Origin: Diphasiastrum complanatum
Taxonomy: Eukaryota > Streptophyta > Lycopodiopsida > Lycopodiales > Lycopodiaceae
Assembly: GCA_029204225.1 (NCBI GenBank)
Contig: CM055097.1
Span: 4,601,059-4,665,058 of the forward strand
DNA: 64,000 bases
Direction of reading: 5' to 3'
Position numbers and translations under genes: made by a program. Every line of letters starts with the position of its first letter. The stretch's first letter is position 1. The notes beneath the pieces were generated by a model that ran no database searches, was not told where the DNA came from, and was given only the letters and a program-made list of their open reading frames with translations. Below are positions 1-11,428 of this stretch, piece after piece.

Positions 1-1989
1 ATTTGAGGAAATTACAGAGAGCATAGACAGTTCGCAAAATGGGTAAAACATATATTTTTCAAGGATGCATGGAAGTCATGAACAAATAGATAGGGTTTTT
101 GCACCCATACTTGGGAGTCATTGATTATATTTGGACCCTTAAATGCATTTTATCATTATTGCTTCCAAGGGAGCTTTATGGAAGAAGTTTTAGATGAAGA
201 GAGCTCCCAACTTGAATATGGAAGAGCCTATCACCACCTAGGACTAGAAATACCCCTGCATGGTCCTCATTTGGCAGTTGATTCTTTGAGCTTCCCTGTA
301 CTCAGGAGGTAGGTTGTAAGAGGGCCTGTAATGTAGTTCATTGTTGATTTTTTTTAACTGTAAGTGGAAATTGGTCATCAATTAATATTATTTTTTTCAG
401 ATGTTTATGCGTGATTCTTTATGGATGTAATCTTAATTTATCTCTTCTTTAGATGCAAAGAAGACTTTTTCTGATTTCAAAAGACACAAGGTATGATTGA
501 TAAACAGGGTCTTGAAATCATTTATATAGATTGATCTAGAGGGCACTAGACATCACCCTTTTTGCCTTTGGAGAAATCTAGTTCGAAAGAAGGGAGAGCT
601 TCTAGGGTTTAATTGCAATTTTGATCTCCATCAACTAGGGCACAGATTCTATTCTGTTAAAATATGACATCTATCTTGAGTTTGTGTGCAGAAGTTTTAC
701 TCTACTACATGGCATATAGGAATTTACTTTTTAAATTGCAGTTTGGATGCTTTGAATTGAGGGCATGATGTACATATTTTTTAACTGTTAGATCAAAAGT
801 GTTTTAAATGTTGTCTGATCCAAATATATCTTCAGATTCATGTATGTAGGGCACTAAAGAATCCACAATATAATTTAAATTGGATGCCCAAGAACTAAAT
901 TGCAACTCGAAAACTTAAAAAAGAGTTGTTGATGTTTTTGTTGATTGTTCAAATTTTTATCCACGAATAAGAAACTGTTACCCGACCACACAGTCTATAA
1001 CTCTGCTTAACTCACAGAAGATAGTATGCACATCATTATTAAGTTTATTGCAATTTCAAAAACTAAAAATGCAAACTTTGCGATGCATCGTGTAAGGATT
1101 GTTCTCTTTCTATCCCTATCATAATCACTTATGAGAGTTGCATTTAACACAATTAAGTCCTAAGCATCACACATTACACTCAATAATTTGAAAATTTTGA
1201 ATCTTAAGCTAATATTACATTGCAAATCTCTAAACCCTATTGTCTACAAACTGCTTCTTGTCGCAAAGGTACATGGACTTCAGACTTGTTTGTCCGTCCA
1301 TTGCTTTGAATTTTTTCTTTATATAGTAGAAATCACCCTAAGCAGCTTTAACCAGGACAATAATTCTCTAAACAGTTTTTGTTACAGCATTTTGATCCAC
1401 TCCCAAGAGTATTGAACCATTTTTTAAATGAGTGTTTCATTTGCTTTTCAGAACGACTATGGCGTAGAATATAGGGAGCCAAATGTTGGTTTGTTGAATC
1501 TTTGTTTTTTTGTAGATGTAGTTTTCTTAGAATTTAAAGTTGTGATTGCATTTTTCGGTTCTTTGCAATCTATCATCAATTTATGGTTAACAAATGGGGA
1601 AACCTTTTATCCTATTGCTTGCTTTTGCAACATTATCTTTGTTTCCAAGTTGATTGTGTTTTGTATACAACCAGTTGATTTCATAGACATCTTTGTTATG
1701 TTTTTTTGTTGGTCATTCTAAGAATATATCTACAAAATATCCAAGAGATATTATAATCAACAAAGCTTGGTCTCAAATAATAACTATGTTTGCAAATCAT
1801 TAAAAAAACAAGACTCTTTTAACTTTTCCAAAGGAATTTCATTCATGAAAAAAGATCACATCCATGATAAAACATACACTTCTTTTGCGTTTAGTTACTA
1901 GGCTATAGACATAGAAAATTACAATACTATCTAGAGGGAGAAACTAGACAACGTAGTCCAAGTGTAAAACACCTTCTCTTAGTTCTGAC
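1..1989. other. AT-rich DNA, no recognised feature
   Basis: I see no gene or repeat here. The few open frames (63-97 codons) have no family resemblance and look like chance openings in AT-rich DNA. The 3' LTR of the neighbouring copia element A may extend a little into the right end, because its distal boundary could not be fixed. Confidence 0.5.
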
Positions 1990-2658
1990 CATAGTAAATG
2001 AGGAGGGTTGTGTTTTATTTATAGTGTTATGAGTTAGTGTGTGGAATCTTCTGGATCAGGTTATCACTTGGCTAGATGCTCAATTTAGCCATCTATTTAC
2101 GTTAGTCTAGATGCATCTACAAATTTAGCCAATAGAATAGAGAATTTTCTAGACTAAGTGAATGTTAAAAATGCAACAAAATAATTCCATTTGATCTTAG
2201 AAATGATGGAGAAAGCACCTACTTAAGATCCAAACAAGATCTCGAAGCTAGATTACTAATCAATGCATTGATTCTTAGCTTATCTTGGCTTGAACTCCAT
2301 GAATTAGCTCCAAAACTCTTCACACATGTGAAAGTACGGTGGGCCTGCTGCTGCCTGTGTACTGTACCTACAAAAACAAACTCATTCAATCATTACAAAA
2401 AATCCTATGCCAATAGCATTCATCAATCAAATCATAGACTCAAACTAGTCAAGAAGGAAAATCTCGATTTTGCTCATTATTGGATGGAAATTTCATCATA
2501 TGTTTTCAAAAACAATGAAAAAAAATGCTATTTTTAGCTCCTCCTTTTTCTCTACTCCATCTATGCACTCTTTGGACATATCCCAAAAGTACAATTCTAA
2601 AACTAGGTTAACGATTTGACTTAGAATAAGGCATCCTATGCTTTTGGCACGTGTGACA
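1990..2658 (-). repeat. 3' LTR of copia element A (distal end uncertain)
   Basis: The LTR probably starts at 2658 on the minus strand, where TGTCACACG follows the purine-rich stretch downstream of the pol stop. It contains a near-palindromic CACATGTG at about 2323 flanked by GTAC-containing words, as in other LTRs of this window. A minus-strand TATA-like CTATAAATAAAA lies at 2024-2013, a sensible promoter position about 640 bp into the LTR. No matching 5' LTR exists, so the far end could not be mapped and may reach about 1830. Confidence 0.45.
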
Positions 2659-2679
2659 TCCCACAACATGGCCTCAAAG

Positions 2680-5055
2680 TCATCTACAAGTGGTAATTGT
2701 GCAAACTAGCTTGTGTAAATTTATGAACTTGCTTATCAATCCTAGGGCTGATCTTAATTTCACAAATGCAACTCTTTGAAGTGGTTTAGTGAGGATATCA
2801 GCAATACATTCACTACTTGCCACATGCTCCAAAGATATCTCCTTTGATTGCACCTTCTCTCTCACAAAATGATGAGAGATCTCAATGTGTTTTGACCTTG
2901 CATGGAAGATTGGATTGGTTGCAAGGTGTTGGGCTGAAATGTTGTCATTGTAGAGAGTTGGAACAACATCTAAATTCATGACTTTCAGCTCCATAAGTAG
3001 CCTCTTGATCCATAATAGCTCCTTTGTTGTAGTGGTGAGAGCTTTATACTTGGCTTCGGTTGAAAAAAGTGAGATGGTTTTTTGTTTCTTTGACAACCAA
3101 GAAACTACTCCTCCACCAATGAATGTTGCATAGGCACTTGTGGACTTCCTATCCCTTTTGTCACCTGCAAAATCCGAGTCACTAAAGGTATGCAAATCAA
3201 TGACATCTCTTCTATAGAGAATTCCATGATTTAGAGTACCCGAGATGTATCTCAAGATCCTTTTAGTATTTTTCCAATGTATCACTAATGGATCTTGCAT
3301 ATCTTGACTTAGCCTACACACACTAAAGCATAGATCAGGCCTAGTTATGGTGATCCACATTAAGGAGCCTATAAGTTGCCTATAAAGAGTGATGTCCATA
3401 AAGGATGCTTCATCACTTTTATTCAGCACTTTTACATCTTGCTCCGTTGGTGTTTCTACATGCTTGCAATCTTGCATCTTGAATCTATTGAGCAAACTTT
3501 GAGCATACTTAGTTTGACTAATGAAGATGAAATCTGAACCTCTAAGTATTTCTATGCCCAATATAAAGTGAAGTTGACCAAGATCTACCATCTTAAATTC
3601 TAGTGATAGATTTTTCTTGGTTTTCTCAATCCCATCAATGTTATCACCACTAAGGATGATGTCATCTACATAAATCAATAAAAGTACAATGCCATTTACA
3701 TCATACATTATGTACAAAGTTGGATCATATTCACTTTGAGTGAATCCAATAGAAACTAAGAAATCATGAAGTCTTGAATTCCAAGACCTTGATGCTTGCT
3801 TTAAACCATATAAGCTCCTTTGAAGATGACATACTTTACCTTCCATCCCGAGCTTGATGAAGCCTTGGGGCTGCTCCATGAAGATGTCTTCTTCCAAATA
3901 GCCATTTAAGAATGCATTAGAAACATCCATTTGAAAGAGCATCCAACCAAAATGTGCAAGAAGTAGGGTTTTGCCTTCAATAGAGCTACATAGAACTCTA
4001 TTCATCGAATGGTTAGCACAAGTGAGAGCTTCTCCCCAAAAAGCTTTTGGTAAACATGCATCAATCCTTAAGGCTTTAGAACATTCACACAATGTCCTAT
4101 TCCTCCTCTCGGCTACCCTATTTTGTTGAGGGGTGTAGGGACAAGATAGTACTTTTTTTATTCCTTCTTGATCACAAAATTCTTTAAAAGCATTGGAGAT
4201 ATATTCTCCACCATTATCACTTCTAAAAGTTTTGATCTTGTGATCAAGATACTTCTCAACAAATGCTTTGAACTCAAGAAAGCTTTCAAATACTTGTGCT
4301 TTAGATGAAAGTAAGAATACCCAACAAATCCTTGAGTAATCATCTATGAATGTAACAAACATGGTGGCACTTTCATTGGACATTGTACTTGCAAAGTGTA
4401 CATATGAGTGGATCAACTCAAGTTGATGAGTTGTCTTTGTGATTGAACTTGAGAAGGGCTTCTTATGTGCTTTTGAGAGAGCACATGCTTCACATACTTT
4501 CTCCTCGTTTGCCAAGGATCTTGGAAGTCCTAAGGCAAGCTCCTCCTTGCACATGACCTCCATGGACTTTGAGTTGATGTGACCAAGTCTTTTGTCCCAA
4601 AGACTATGGTTGGATAGTTTGGTCTCCTCGGCTAGCATCACAATATTAGCATCCACATAGGCATCTAATTTGAATAACCTTCCAAATCTTATGCCTCTAG
4701 CAATGATCTTGCCATCCTTCTTGATGTTACATGCATTTGTGGTGAACTCCACAATCAAACCATTGTCAAGCAATTGTCCAACACTAAGCAAGTTCTTAGT
4801 GATACTAGGAATGTAAGGTACTCCATCAATCTTGATCTTCCTTGAAGATCCCAAGCATAAAGGTATGGATCCTATGCCTTCTACCTTACAAGCATAATCA
4901 TTTGCTGTAAAAATTGACTTGATAGGTCCGTCATAGGTAGATAAGTTTGAGAAATACTCCCTCTTACTTGTCATGTGGGAGCTAGCCCCACTATCTATCC
5001 ACCAAGGGTCTTCACCTCTTATGCTTGAAGATGAGAAACTTGACATCATGAGTTA
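2680..5055 (-). pseudogene. Element A pol remnant: PR-IN fused to RT-RNase H
   Basis: The frame is open for 789 codons from 5049. It carries the aspartic protease motif DSGAS close to the start, the GAG-pre-integrase zinc region (RLGH, CEAC), and an integrase core with the second Asp (RSDNGGEY) and the Glu (VAERRNR). The first catalytic Asp, in the usual HSDVH context, is Tyr here (HSYVHF). After EGKT the frame jumps straight to LLLAHFGW of the RT finger/palm, so the integrase C-terminus and RT N-terminus (roughly 200 or more codons compared with elements C and D) are missing, in frame. RT retains YVDDIIL, and RNase H retains the DSDFAGD, EAKYKAL and HARSKHIE blocks. The product would be a non-functional chimeric polyprotein. 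An in-frame TAA at 5055-5053 separates it from the upstream gag frame. Confidence 0.85.
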
Positions 5056-6794
5056 ATCTTCATGAGACTTCTCATCTTCCTCTTAGCCTAGGTTTGCTTG
5101 ACTTTGAGATTGCTTCTTCTTGAAGCACTCTGAGGCATAGTGCCCCATCTTGCCACAAAAGTAACATTTGAACTTTGACTTATTCTTCTTTGGCTTGCTC
5201 GAACTTGGACTTGAAGATCCTGCTTGATCTTCACCTTTGACTTAATTATTCTTGAATGCAGCACCCTTGCCTTTGGATTTGCTCTTGCTCTTGGTGAAAA
5301 GAGCCTTGTCATCTCCATCATTGAGGGAGAGCTTTTCCATCCTTGACTTGATGTGAGTTCTCCTACTCTCCTCGGCCATGAGGACTCTTTGGAGATCTTC
5401 AAGTGAGGGAAACTTGCCCATAATTGCATAGCCTTGCACTAGGCTAGCAAAATCCACACTCAAACCATTCAAGATTAGTTGAGCAAGTTCACTTTCCTTA
5501 ATGGAATCTCCTATGTAAGCAAGCTCCTTGTTTAAGTCCTTAACTCTCAACACATATGAATGTCCACTCTCTCCTTTAGCTTGAAAACATTGAAGGATTT
5601 GATTCTTCAAGGATAGAAACCTTGAAGTATTCTTGGATTCATATATCTTCTGAAGATTTTTCCATGCTTCTTGAGCCGAGGTGCAAGCACCTACCTCCTT
5701 AAGAAGCTCATTAGCTACATTCATTTTTATACAATGGAGAGCAACCTTGCACCTCCTTTTGTATTTTGTAGTGATAAATTTTACAGTTTTTAGAACAATA
5801 ATGATTTTACTTTACAGTCATAGAGAGTTATTGGTTGCTTAATCAATGGATCTATCAAGTTCTACACATTAGATCTTGATCTAGATTCACTACACTTGGA
5901 TTTAAGCAAGAGCAATGGATCAACACATCATAAATTAGTGAGAGTGGCCTCACACGTGTGGAGTACTGTCCACAGTACGGCCTGCACCTGAAACAACAAG
6001 TACAGTAATCCTAGATAGCAATCATTCATAGAAATCACAAGACAAATGACTAGAAACCTCACAAAAGTGTAGAATGCAAAAGTCTCATCAATCTTCTTAG
6101 CAAAATGATGATCCTTTTATGGATCAAGTACATCCACGAGTCTAGTACAGTCAGCAGGTCTTCACACGTGTGAAGAGTGCCACATCACTCAGATCTATCC
6201 ATTTGGTCCATCCTTGATCCTTATCCAAAGTTGACCTTCTAGAATATGGCTAAAGTCCAAAAAGCTAGTCTCCTAGAATATAGGAATATTCTCTACAAAA
6301 TAGGATCTAAGGAAAATGGTCAACTCTTATCTTCCAGTACTCTATACACACGTGTGAACATCCACTTGCCATGTGGGAGCATTTACTCATGCACATGCAA
6401 GGAAAAGCTAATGTCTAGGTGACTAGTCAACTTGACTAAAAACTAGTCATATCATGTTCACACTAACTAGATTGATACAAAATCAATTTAGATATATACA
6501 AGTATGAAAAGTACATCCTTTCACGCGTGGGAACATGCTCCACATATGTGAAATCAGATCATCAACATTATTCTAATGTTTGATCAATATTTACAATAAC
6601 CAATGTCAAGTGAGAAGTGCTAATTTTCAACATGTAGCTTCTTGAGAGTGAATGGGCTCATCCTCTTCACCACTCACTATATCCATTAGATCTTGTAAAA
6701 TAAGAATTGATTCCATTCTTAGCTTCCAAATTGAATAATTAGAAGCATTCAATCTATCATGTGAATCCAAAAGATATGCATTCATTGAAGCCAT
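5056..6794 (-). pseudogene. Element A gag, split by a solo LTR
   Basis: Gag would package the element RNA in cytoplasmic virus-like particles. It begins with ATG at 6794-6792 and shows the copia gag N-terminus (NASNYSIWKLRMES). It is cut at 6633 by an inserted solo LTR and resumes at 5766 in the same frame once that LTR and one copy of its target duplication are removed (162 nt before, 42 nt to the next internal Met, both multiples of three). It continues through the UBN2-like region, then a CX2CX4HX4C zinc knuckle (CYFCGKMGHYASEC) near 5160-5115. In-frame TAA codons lie at 5244-5242 and 5085-5083 (CAA-to-TAA type), with another at 5055-5053. Confidence 0.8.
5772..6632 (-). repeat. Solo LTR inserted in element A gag
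   Basis: An 861-bp block begins TGTTGAAAAT (minus strand, from 6632) and ends TTTATCA (at 5772). It is flanked on both sides by the 5-bp duplication TGTAG (5767-5771 and 6633-6637). There is no internal coding sequence or primer-binding site, so it is most simply a solo LTR left by LTR-LTR recombination, though a small non-autonomous LTR element is possible. It contains three perfect CACACGTGTG palindromes (5951-5960, 6163-6172, 6347-6356) and a TATA-like TATATA near 6490. Excising it restores the gag frame exactly, which confirms its borders. Confidence 0.8.
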
Positions 6795-7111
6795 CCATCT
6801 TTAAACAAGATCTTGATCACAAGAATAGATGCAAAATAGAAATGATTGAAAGACTAGCTATCCCACTACCTAGGGACTTGAGAAAGCTCAAAACTTGACC
6901 TCTCAATAAGATCCTACCTGATCTTAAGCCAAATCAAATCTATGAATGTCAACAAGAATGGAAACTAGCCTGAATTTGCATAAAAAAATGGATCTAGAAT
7001 TGCCTCCTCCTTGATCTCGACTTCACAAGGATATAAGATTCACCTAACCTGAACCAAAAGGAATCATATGCACATAAATGCCTCTTCAAATCATTCCTAC
7101 AAGATCAAGCA

Positions 7112-7331
7112 GATGGAAGGTGTTCCATATAGGAATTCAGTAATTTGGATTCTTTTTGTGAAATTATAGAATGTTTCTTTATAATGATTGAGACAACCAA
7201 GAGAACTTCTAATCTGTAAAAAAATTAAGTTCTTTTTACTGATTCTGAAATATATATTGAATATCTATGACAATATTGTTTTCTGTTAGATTGAGATTCT
7301 AAAGGTTCATTTTGGTTCAGTGAATACACTT
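7112..7331 (+). repeat. LINE 5'-end fragment
   Basis: About 220 bp matches, in inverse orientation, the 5' end of the LINE at 41.7-45.75 kb (45753 down to about 45540). The match begins at the same base, GATGGAAGGTG. It carries only the 5' leader and the first codons of ORF1. LINE copies normally lose the 5' end, not the 3' end, so this piece is a rearrangement product and not an ordinary truncated insertion. Confidence 0.75.
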
Positions 7332-7454
7332 GTGACATTTCAACAGTACTTGAACGATACATTTCGTCCATGCCTACGTCAATGCGGAATGATATTCTTA
7401 GATGATGTATTCATCTACAGAGGAACGATTAAGGATCATGAGAGAATTCAATGA
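7332..7454 (+). pseudogene. Ty3/gypsy reverse transcriptase fragment
   Basis: About 40 codons encode the heart of a gypsy RT palm: TFQQYLNDTFRPCL, then the catalytic block IFLDDVFIY, then KDHERIQ before a TGA. Nothing of the element remains on either side. It is fused directly to the LINE 5' fragment on its left. The family assignment rests on the FLDD motif and its spacing from the TFQ block. Confidence 0.75.
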
Positions 7455-7980
7455 CTAGAAGTATCTCCTAGAATTAAGTGCTGATAAAAATCACCAAAAC
7501 TAGAAATATCATATATGAGTGTATAATACCATGATTTTAACAATATTTTTTTGGTTTGTCTACTTTAAAAGTATTATATGATCATAGAAACATGTCTCTC
7601 AAATTTTTTCCAATTTGGAGTTATGTAGAGATAGTTATGTGCATCTAAAGTTACCCATGTCAAGTGCTGAAAAGTATTGACATTTATTGAAAGGTGCTAG
7701 AAACTTTCAGCTTTTTTGGAGGTGTTTTTTACAACCCTTTATTTGGATGTCTATTCTCAAAAATCCGTTATGACCATAGAAACATGTTTATAGAAAAAAG
7801 TTTAAATTTTGAATCCTATAGAGATATATGTTTCTATAAAGTTTAAATTTAAACAATTATCAACCCAATGCATTTGCCAAATCGTCTATACTAGGCAGTA
7901 AACCACTGAAAGGACTGCTATAAGATTTCAAAAACTAATTCAAAACGTTGCATGCTCAATTTAATAAATGTTTGTGTGGG
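7455..7980. other. AT-rich spacer, no recognised feature
   Basis: No coding frame or repeat structure is recognised here. The phrases about membrane-like poly-T and repeated CATAGAAACATGT words (about 7586 and 7767) suggest old repeat DNA, but I cannot assign it. Confidence 0.4.
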
Positions 7981-9386
7981 TTAACACAAATGATGGCCAC
8001 CTTCCATTACTGCAAGGAAGTTTGTGTATAACTCTTCATCCCATTCCACACATATGCAATGCAGATTCATCTGGATGGCTGCTCGTGCCATGTTGCCTGT
8101 ACCGCCAAAGAGGTCAATGACTACATTCTCTTCCTCTGTCAACATTTCCAACATGAACCTGCAAAAAACCTAGTTTGTTGAGGAATGGTATAAAAAACTA
8201 AACTTAGCATGGAGAGACATGTTCAACCCATCCAATTTGTGCTGCTTTGCTCTGTGACATTGAATACATCGTTGTCTATCCCTAACACATTGTACGCCTC
8301 CATGTTTCAAATATTTTTAAGTTATTTCATCTGGGAGTTATTTACTATCTGCAAAACATAGGGGATCTCTCAGCGGCACCATGGAAAACCGTATCGCCTA
8401 CTTCACTCCATTCCATTTTAGGATCAAACAACCAATTTCCTGTTGGTCTAGGATAAAGGGTTTTGCATTTTTTTGTCGTCGTCTGTCGTGCCAAGAAGGA
8501 GATCGGATAACCCCTACGGTAAAACAAACCCTTGAGCAGAACAATGACCTGCAGTTATAAGAGTGAACAATTTATCCATATCTCATAATGCGTCTACTCT
8601 GTCAAGTAGGATAAAAACATGACTAACCTCCTCTTGTGGCTCAATCATGACATAACCGATGTCAAGAATGACTGATAGGTACCTATGAAGACTGAATCTA
8701 GCTACTCTGGTGTGCACGTCTATGTTCAGAAAGTGATCTGCAATAGATGGTGTCACATACCACCCTTGGTCAGCCACATACTTGCTTGCAATCTTTGTTG
8801 TGGCTTCTGGCAATTCATTAGTAAAAATGTTCCAAAATGGCACTGAGGCCTCGTCGACAATGCCACGGACACAAAGTGACATTGGAAAGTCGTCCCATAC
8901 CAACTGTCCATACCAACTATCCAGCAATGTCACTAGCTTCACCATTCAAGAATCGGTCGACGGAAAAATGCCTCTGCAAAAAATCTTGAATGATGTTGTT
9001 TGGCCTATTTTTTTTTTGCAATTCTCGTGACATCTCATGTATTGCAGATACATGACCATTAACCAATCCACAATCATTTGCCATGCATCAATGAATTGGT
9101 GTGAGCAATCATTTTTAGTGTTAAGCCCAGCAGTGGTGCTAAAATGACATGATCAAAATAAAGAAAATACATACCTTCGTTTGACAAATTTTGTGTGATA
9201 ATTATCTAATGGAAGGTGGTCCTCGCCAATGTCATTGTCATCCTCATCATGGCGATGTGATGGGCAGTCATCGGAATCGCTATGTGCTTCACTATGCCCA
9301 GCGGCATAGTCCAACTTCTTTTTGCTTCTCGTCTTTTTTTTTAACTTGTCTTCTTCGGTTTTATCATATTCATCAGATGTCATCAC
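7981..9386 (-). pseudogene. Decayed multi-exon gene with DNA-methylase-like SAM motif
   Basis: Four exon-like blocks on the minus strand fit canonical splice sites. Exon 9386-9175 is acidic/basic and low-complexity, with donor GTATGT at 9174. Exon about 8971-8628 follows a TTTTTTGCAG acceptor and ends at donor GTTAGT at 8627. Exon 8548 to about 8347 follows an ACTGCAG acceptor. Exon 8158-7981 follows a TTTTTTGCAG acceptor and ends at TAA. Introns would be about 200, 79 and 190 nt. The last exon reads VIDLFGGTGNMARAA followed by ICVEWDEELY. This is the DxFxGxGN...E-x-D SAM-binding arrangement seen near the C-terminus of N4/N6 DNA methylases of the PF01555 type (inference from motif form only). 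Decay signs are a 13-bp tandem duplication at 8893-8918 that shifts the frame, and a stop where exons 3 and 4 join. No DPPY-type catalytic motif is visible in what remains. Confidence 0.45.
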
Positions 9387-10022
9387 ACATCATCCAAGAT
9401 CAACCATGTCGCACCAATGAGTGCTCCAAGCCTCATCCCTGATGTATCTCCCAAACAAAGCCATGCTCCAAGCCGCTTTGCCCTGACATCCTGTTTGAAA
9501 GCTGATTCCCATCCATTCCCCATGCTCCAAGCACAAGAGTCTACCAAGGACTCAATGAATGAATGTACACAAACCTTACCAAAGGCTACACCTAAGTAGC
9601 TCACCCATCTCCTAGAGATACTGATGATGATTTGCCTCTCCTACATCCCGTGTAGGCTCAGCTTTCCCATGCTTGACATTGCCAACTCTGATTTGACCAG
9701 CTTGTAGGCCTCCCACCAAGGAGCCTGTCTCACCACCACATCCATCATAGCATCCAAACCAAAGAAAATGTAAGCTAGATCCATGATCCATAACATATCA
9801 GGTAGAATAGCTCCATCAAAACCTTGTACCCTATACTATCTGATCACCATGTATCCATTACCTATTGATAGCTTTCAAGAATGTATCCACCTATAGTACA
9901 ACTAGATTTCAACAGGATCTAACCAAATAATTGCATCATTCTTAGAAAATAATGATGGATAACAAACAACACAAGTGATGCCAACCTGGAGATCACTATG
10001 CATATAACCATACGGCTCACCT
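9387..10022. other. Unassigned sequence left of the tandem duplication
   Basis: Moderately GC-richer sequence with short overlapping open frames on both strands (60-73 codons) that mirror each other and match no family I recognise. It contains the repeated words CATGCTCCAAGC. It may be the older repeat that also forms the flanks of element B. Confidence 0.35.
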
Positions 10023-10189
10023 GATCACTCGTCAAAGTATCAGCTTTCACTCCCTGAGCAACCATCTCTAGCCTTGTCGACTTATAACCATAGGCATGCT
10101 AAATCCACATCACTCTTAATGCACTCCATGCCCTCAAGATATGTACCACCTCTTGGTACACTCCATGCCACCTACCTCCAAGTAAGTAT
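10023..10189. repeat. Tandem duplication, left copy, part 1 (split by element B)
   Basis: The sequence starting GATCACTCGTCAAAG matches the block starting at 16478, including the words GGCATGCTAAATCCACATCAC and CACTCCATGCCACCTACC. Element B inserted at its end, duplicating AGTAT (10185-10189). The copy continues at 16213 beyond element B. Confidence 0.75.
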
Positions 10190-10829
10190 TGTGAAAGATT
10201 CAACTAGTTTCATCACATTCTGCAATATTTTCATATTTGGCATATTGAGGCCAAAACTTGTTTTAGACTTAGAGATTGACTTTTCAAAGTTCATTAGTCT
10301 AAGTTTCATCTGAATAAACACTTTTTGAAAGTGTGGCAAAGATAGAATGCGAGTTTGAGTAGATTCAATATGAATAAGTTGGGTACATTGAATCTAGACC
10401 CAAAATTGGTAGGGTTAGCATTTTGGTGGGAAAGCCAAGTGGCCAAATAGGGTCTGGACCTGTTATAAAAGGATGTGACTCGTGGAGAGAGTCATCTTCT
10501 CTCTTCTCTATCTCATTTCATGCTTATACATGGTTCTCTTGGGTTCTACTATCCATTGGTGCACTATCTTGGTGATTGCTTGCAATTCTATGTGTAGAAT
10601 GATCTATATTTGTTATTTTTGGATCCACACGTGTGAAATACAGTAGCTTGCTGGTTTTGTACGGACAACAACAGTACATAATCATTTCATCCAAGTTTGA
10701 TCAAGTTCTATTAGTGTTTGCATCTCAAATTGTGTGTAGATGCTGATTTTTCTACATTGGTGTGTATTTCTCTTTCTAACCAAAGATCATTCAAGTAGAT
10801 TGGATCTTAAGGATCTGAAATCTTTCACA
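10190..10829 (+). repeat. 5' LTR of element B
   Basis: This 640-bp LTR has a perfect 10-bp terminal inverted repeat (TGTGAAAGAT ... ATCTTTCACA). It contains a TATAAAA promoter element at 10464-10470 and a CACACGTGTG palindrome at 10626-10635, followed by two GTAC-containing words. The matching 3' LTR is at 15563-16212. Confidence 0.92.
10464..10470 (+). promoter_or_regulatory. TATA box of element B LTR
   Basis: TATAAAA sits about 275 bp into the LTR, with the expected transcription start some 30 bp downstream near 10495-10500. The same word recurs in the 3' LTR at 15837-15843. Confidence 0.7.
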
Positions 10830-10841
10830 TGGTATCAGAGC
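10830..10841 (+). other. Primer-binding site of element B
   Basis: TGGTATCAGAGC begins immediately after the LTR. This is the standard plant copia site complementary to the 3' end of initiator methionyl-tRNA, which primes minus-strand DNA synthesis. Confidence 0.92.
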
Positions 10842-11428
10842 TTGTGTTTCAGGTTATGAAGGAGGAAATCAGATCTATCAATGATTTGGTGAAGATATCA
10901 AGTCTAGAGCATGCTAGAGAGGATTCTACACCAAAATAGGATTTTTTGCTTTTGTAGATTGGATCTTTTGTAGATCAAAACACTAAATAGTCAATATACT
11001 TGTTCAATTCCGTTTTTTGAATTCACATGCTGGATTTGGCCAATTTTTGAATCATTGGTTCAGCCTAACTGGTGGCTTATAGATGGCATATTAAATTTTC
11101 AGCATTTGCATGTAGATTTGGAATAGTCAATTTTTTGTGATTTTGTCAAAATCCTAATTTTGATTGGATCTCTAGATAGTGAGGTTGCTGGACTTCATTT
11201 GAGTGTATTTCAATCTTAGGAAGTGGCGAAAGTCATTAGATTGAGGATAGATCATAGGTTGATCAAGATTCCATGATTCTATGTGTTGATTTGCTTGGAT
11301 AAGTGCTAGAAGAGAATTTGTGAGATAGTTTTAAATCTTGGTGATTTCTTTTGAAAGCATTTGTTGTTGTTCAAAGGAGTGCTTTGTGCATTGAAACAGG
11401 TTGAAAGAGAAGATCAGGTCATTGCTAC

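Larger units (their letters stand above)
1990..7111 (-). mobile_element. Copia element A (Ty1/copia, 5'-truncated)
   Basis: This is a minus-strand Ty1/copia retrotransposon. Reading right to left it has a leader (about 7111-6795), gag from 6794, PR, IN, RT and RNase H ending at 2680, then a 3' LTR. The 5' LTR and primer-binding site are missing: at 7111/7112 the sequence switches abruptly to a LINE 5' fragment. Gag is interrupted by a complete solo LTR (5772-6632), the IN-RT junction carries an in-frame deletion, and three TAA codons split gag from PR. The element is therefore dead. The family is related to elements C and D, because gag and pol peptides align throughout. Confidence 0.85.

Noticed and set aside
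9417-9604. Overlapping plus and minus ORFs of 60-73 codons
   Set aside because: The two strands mirror each other and neither shows a domain; no support for a gene.
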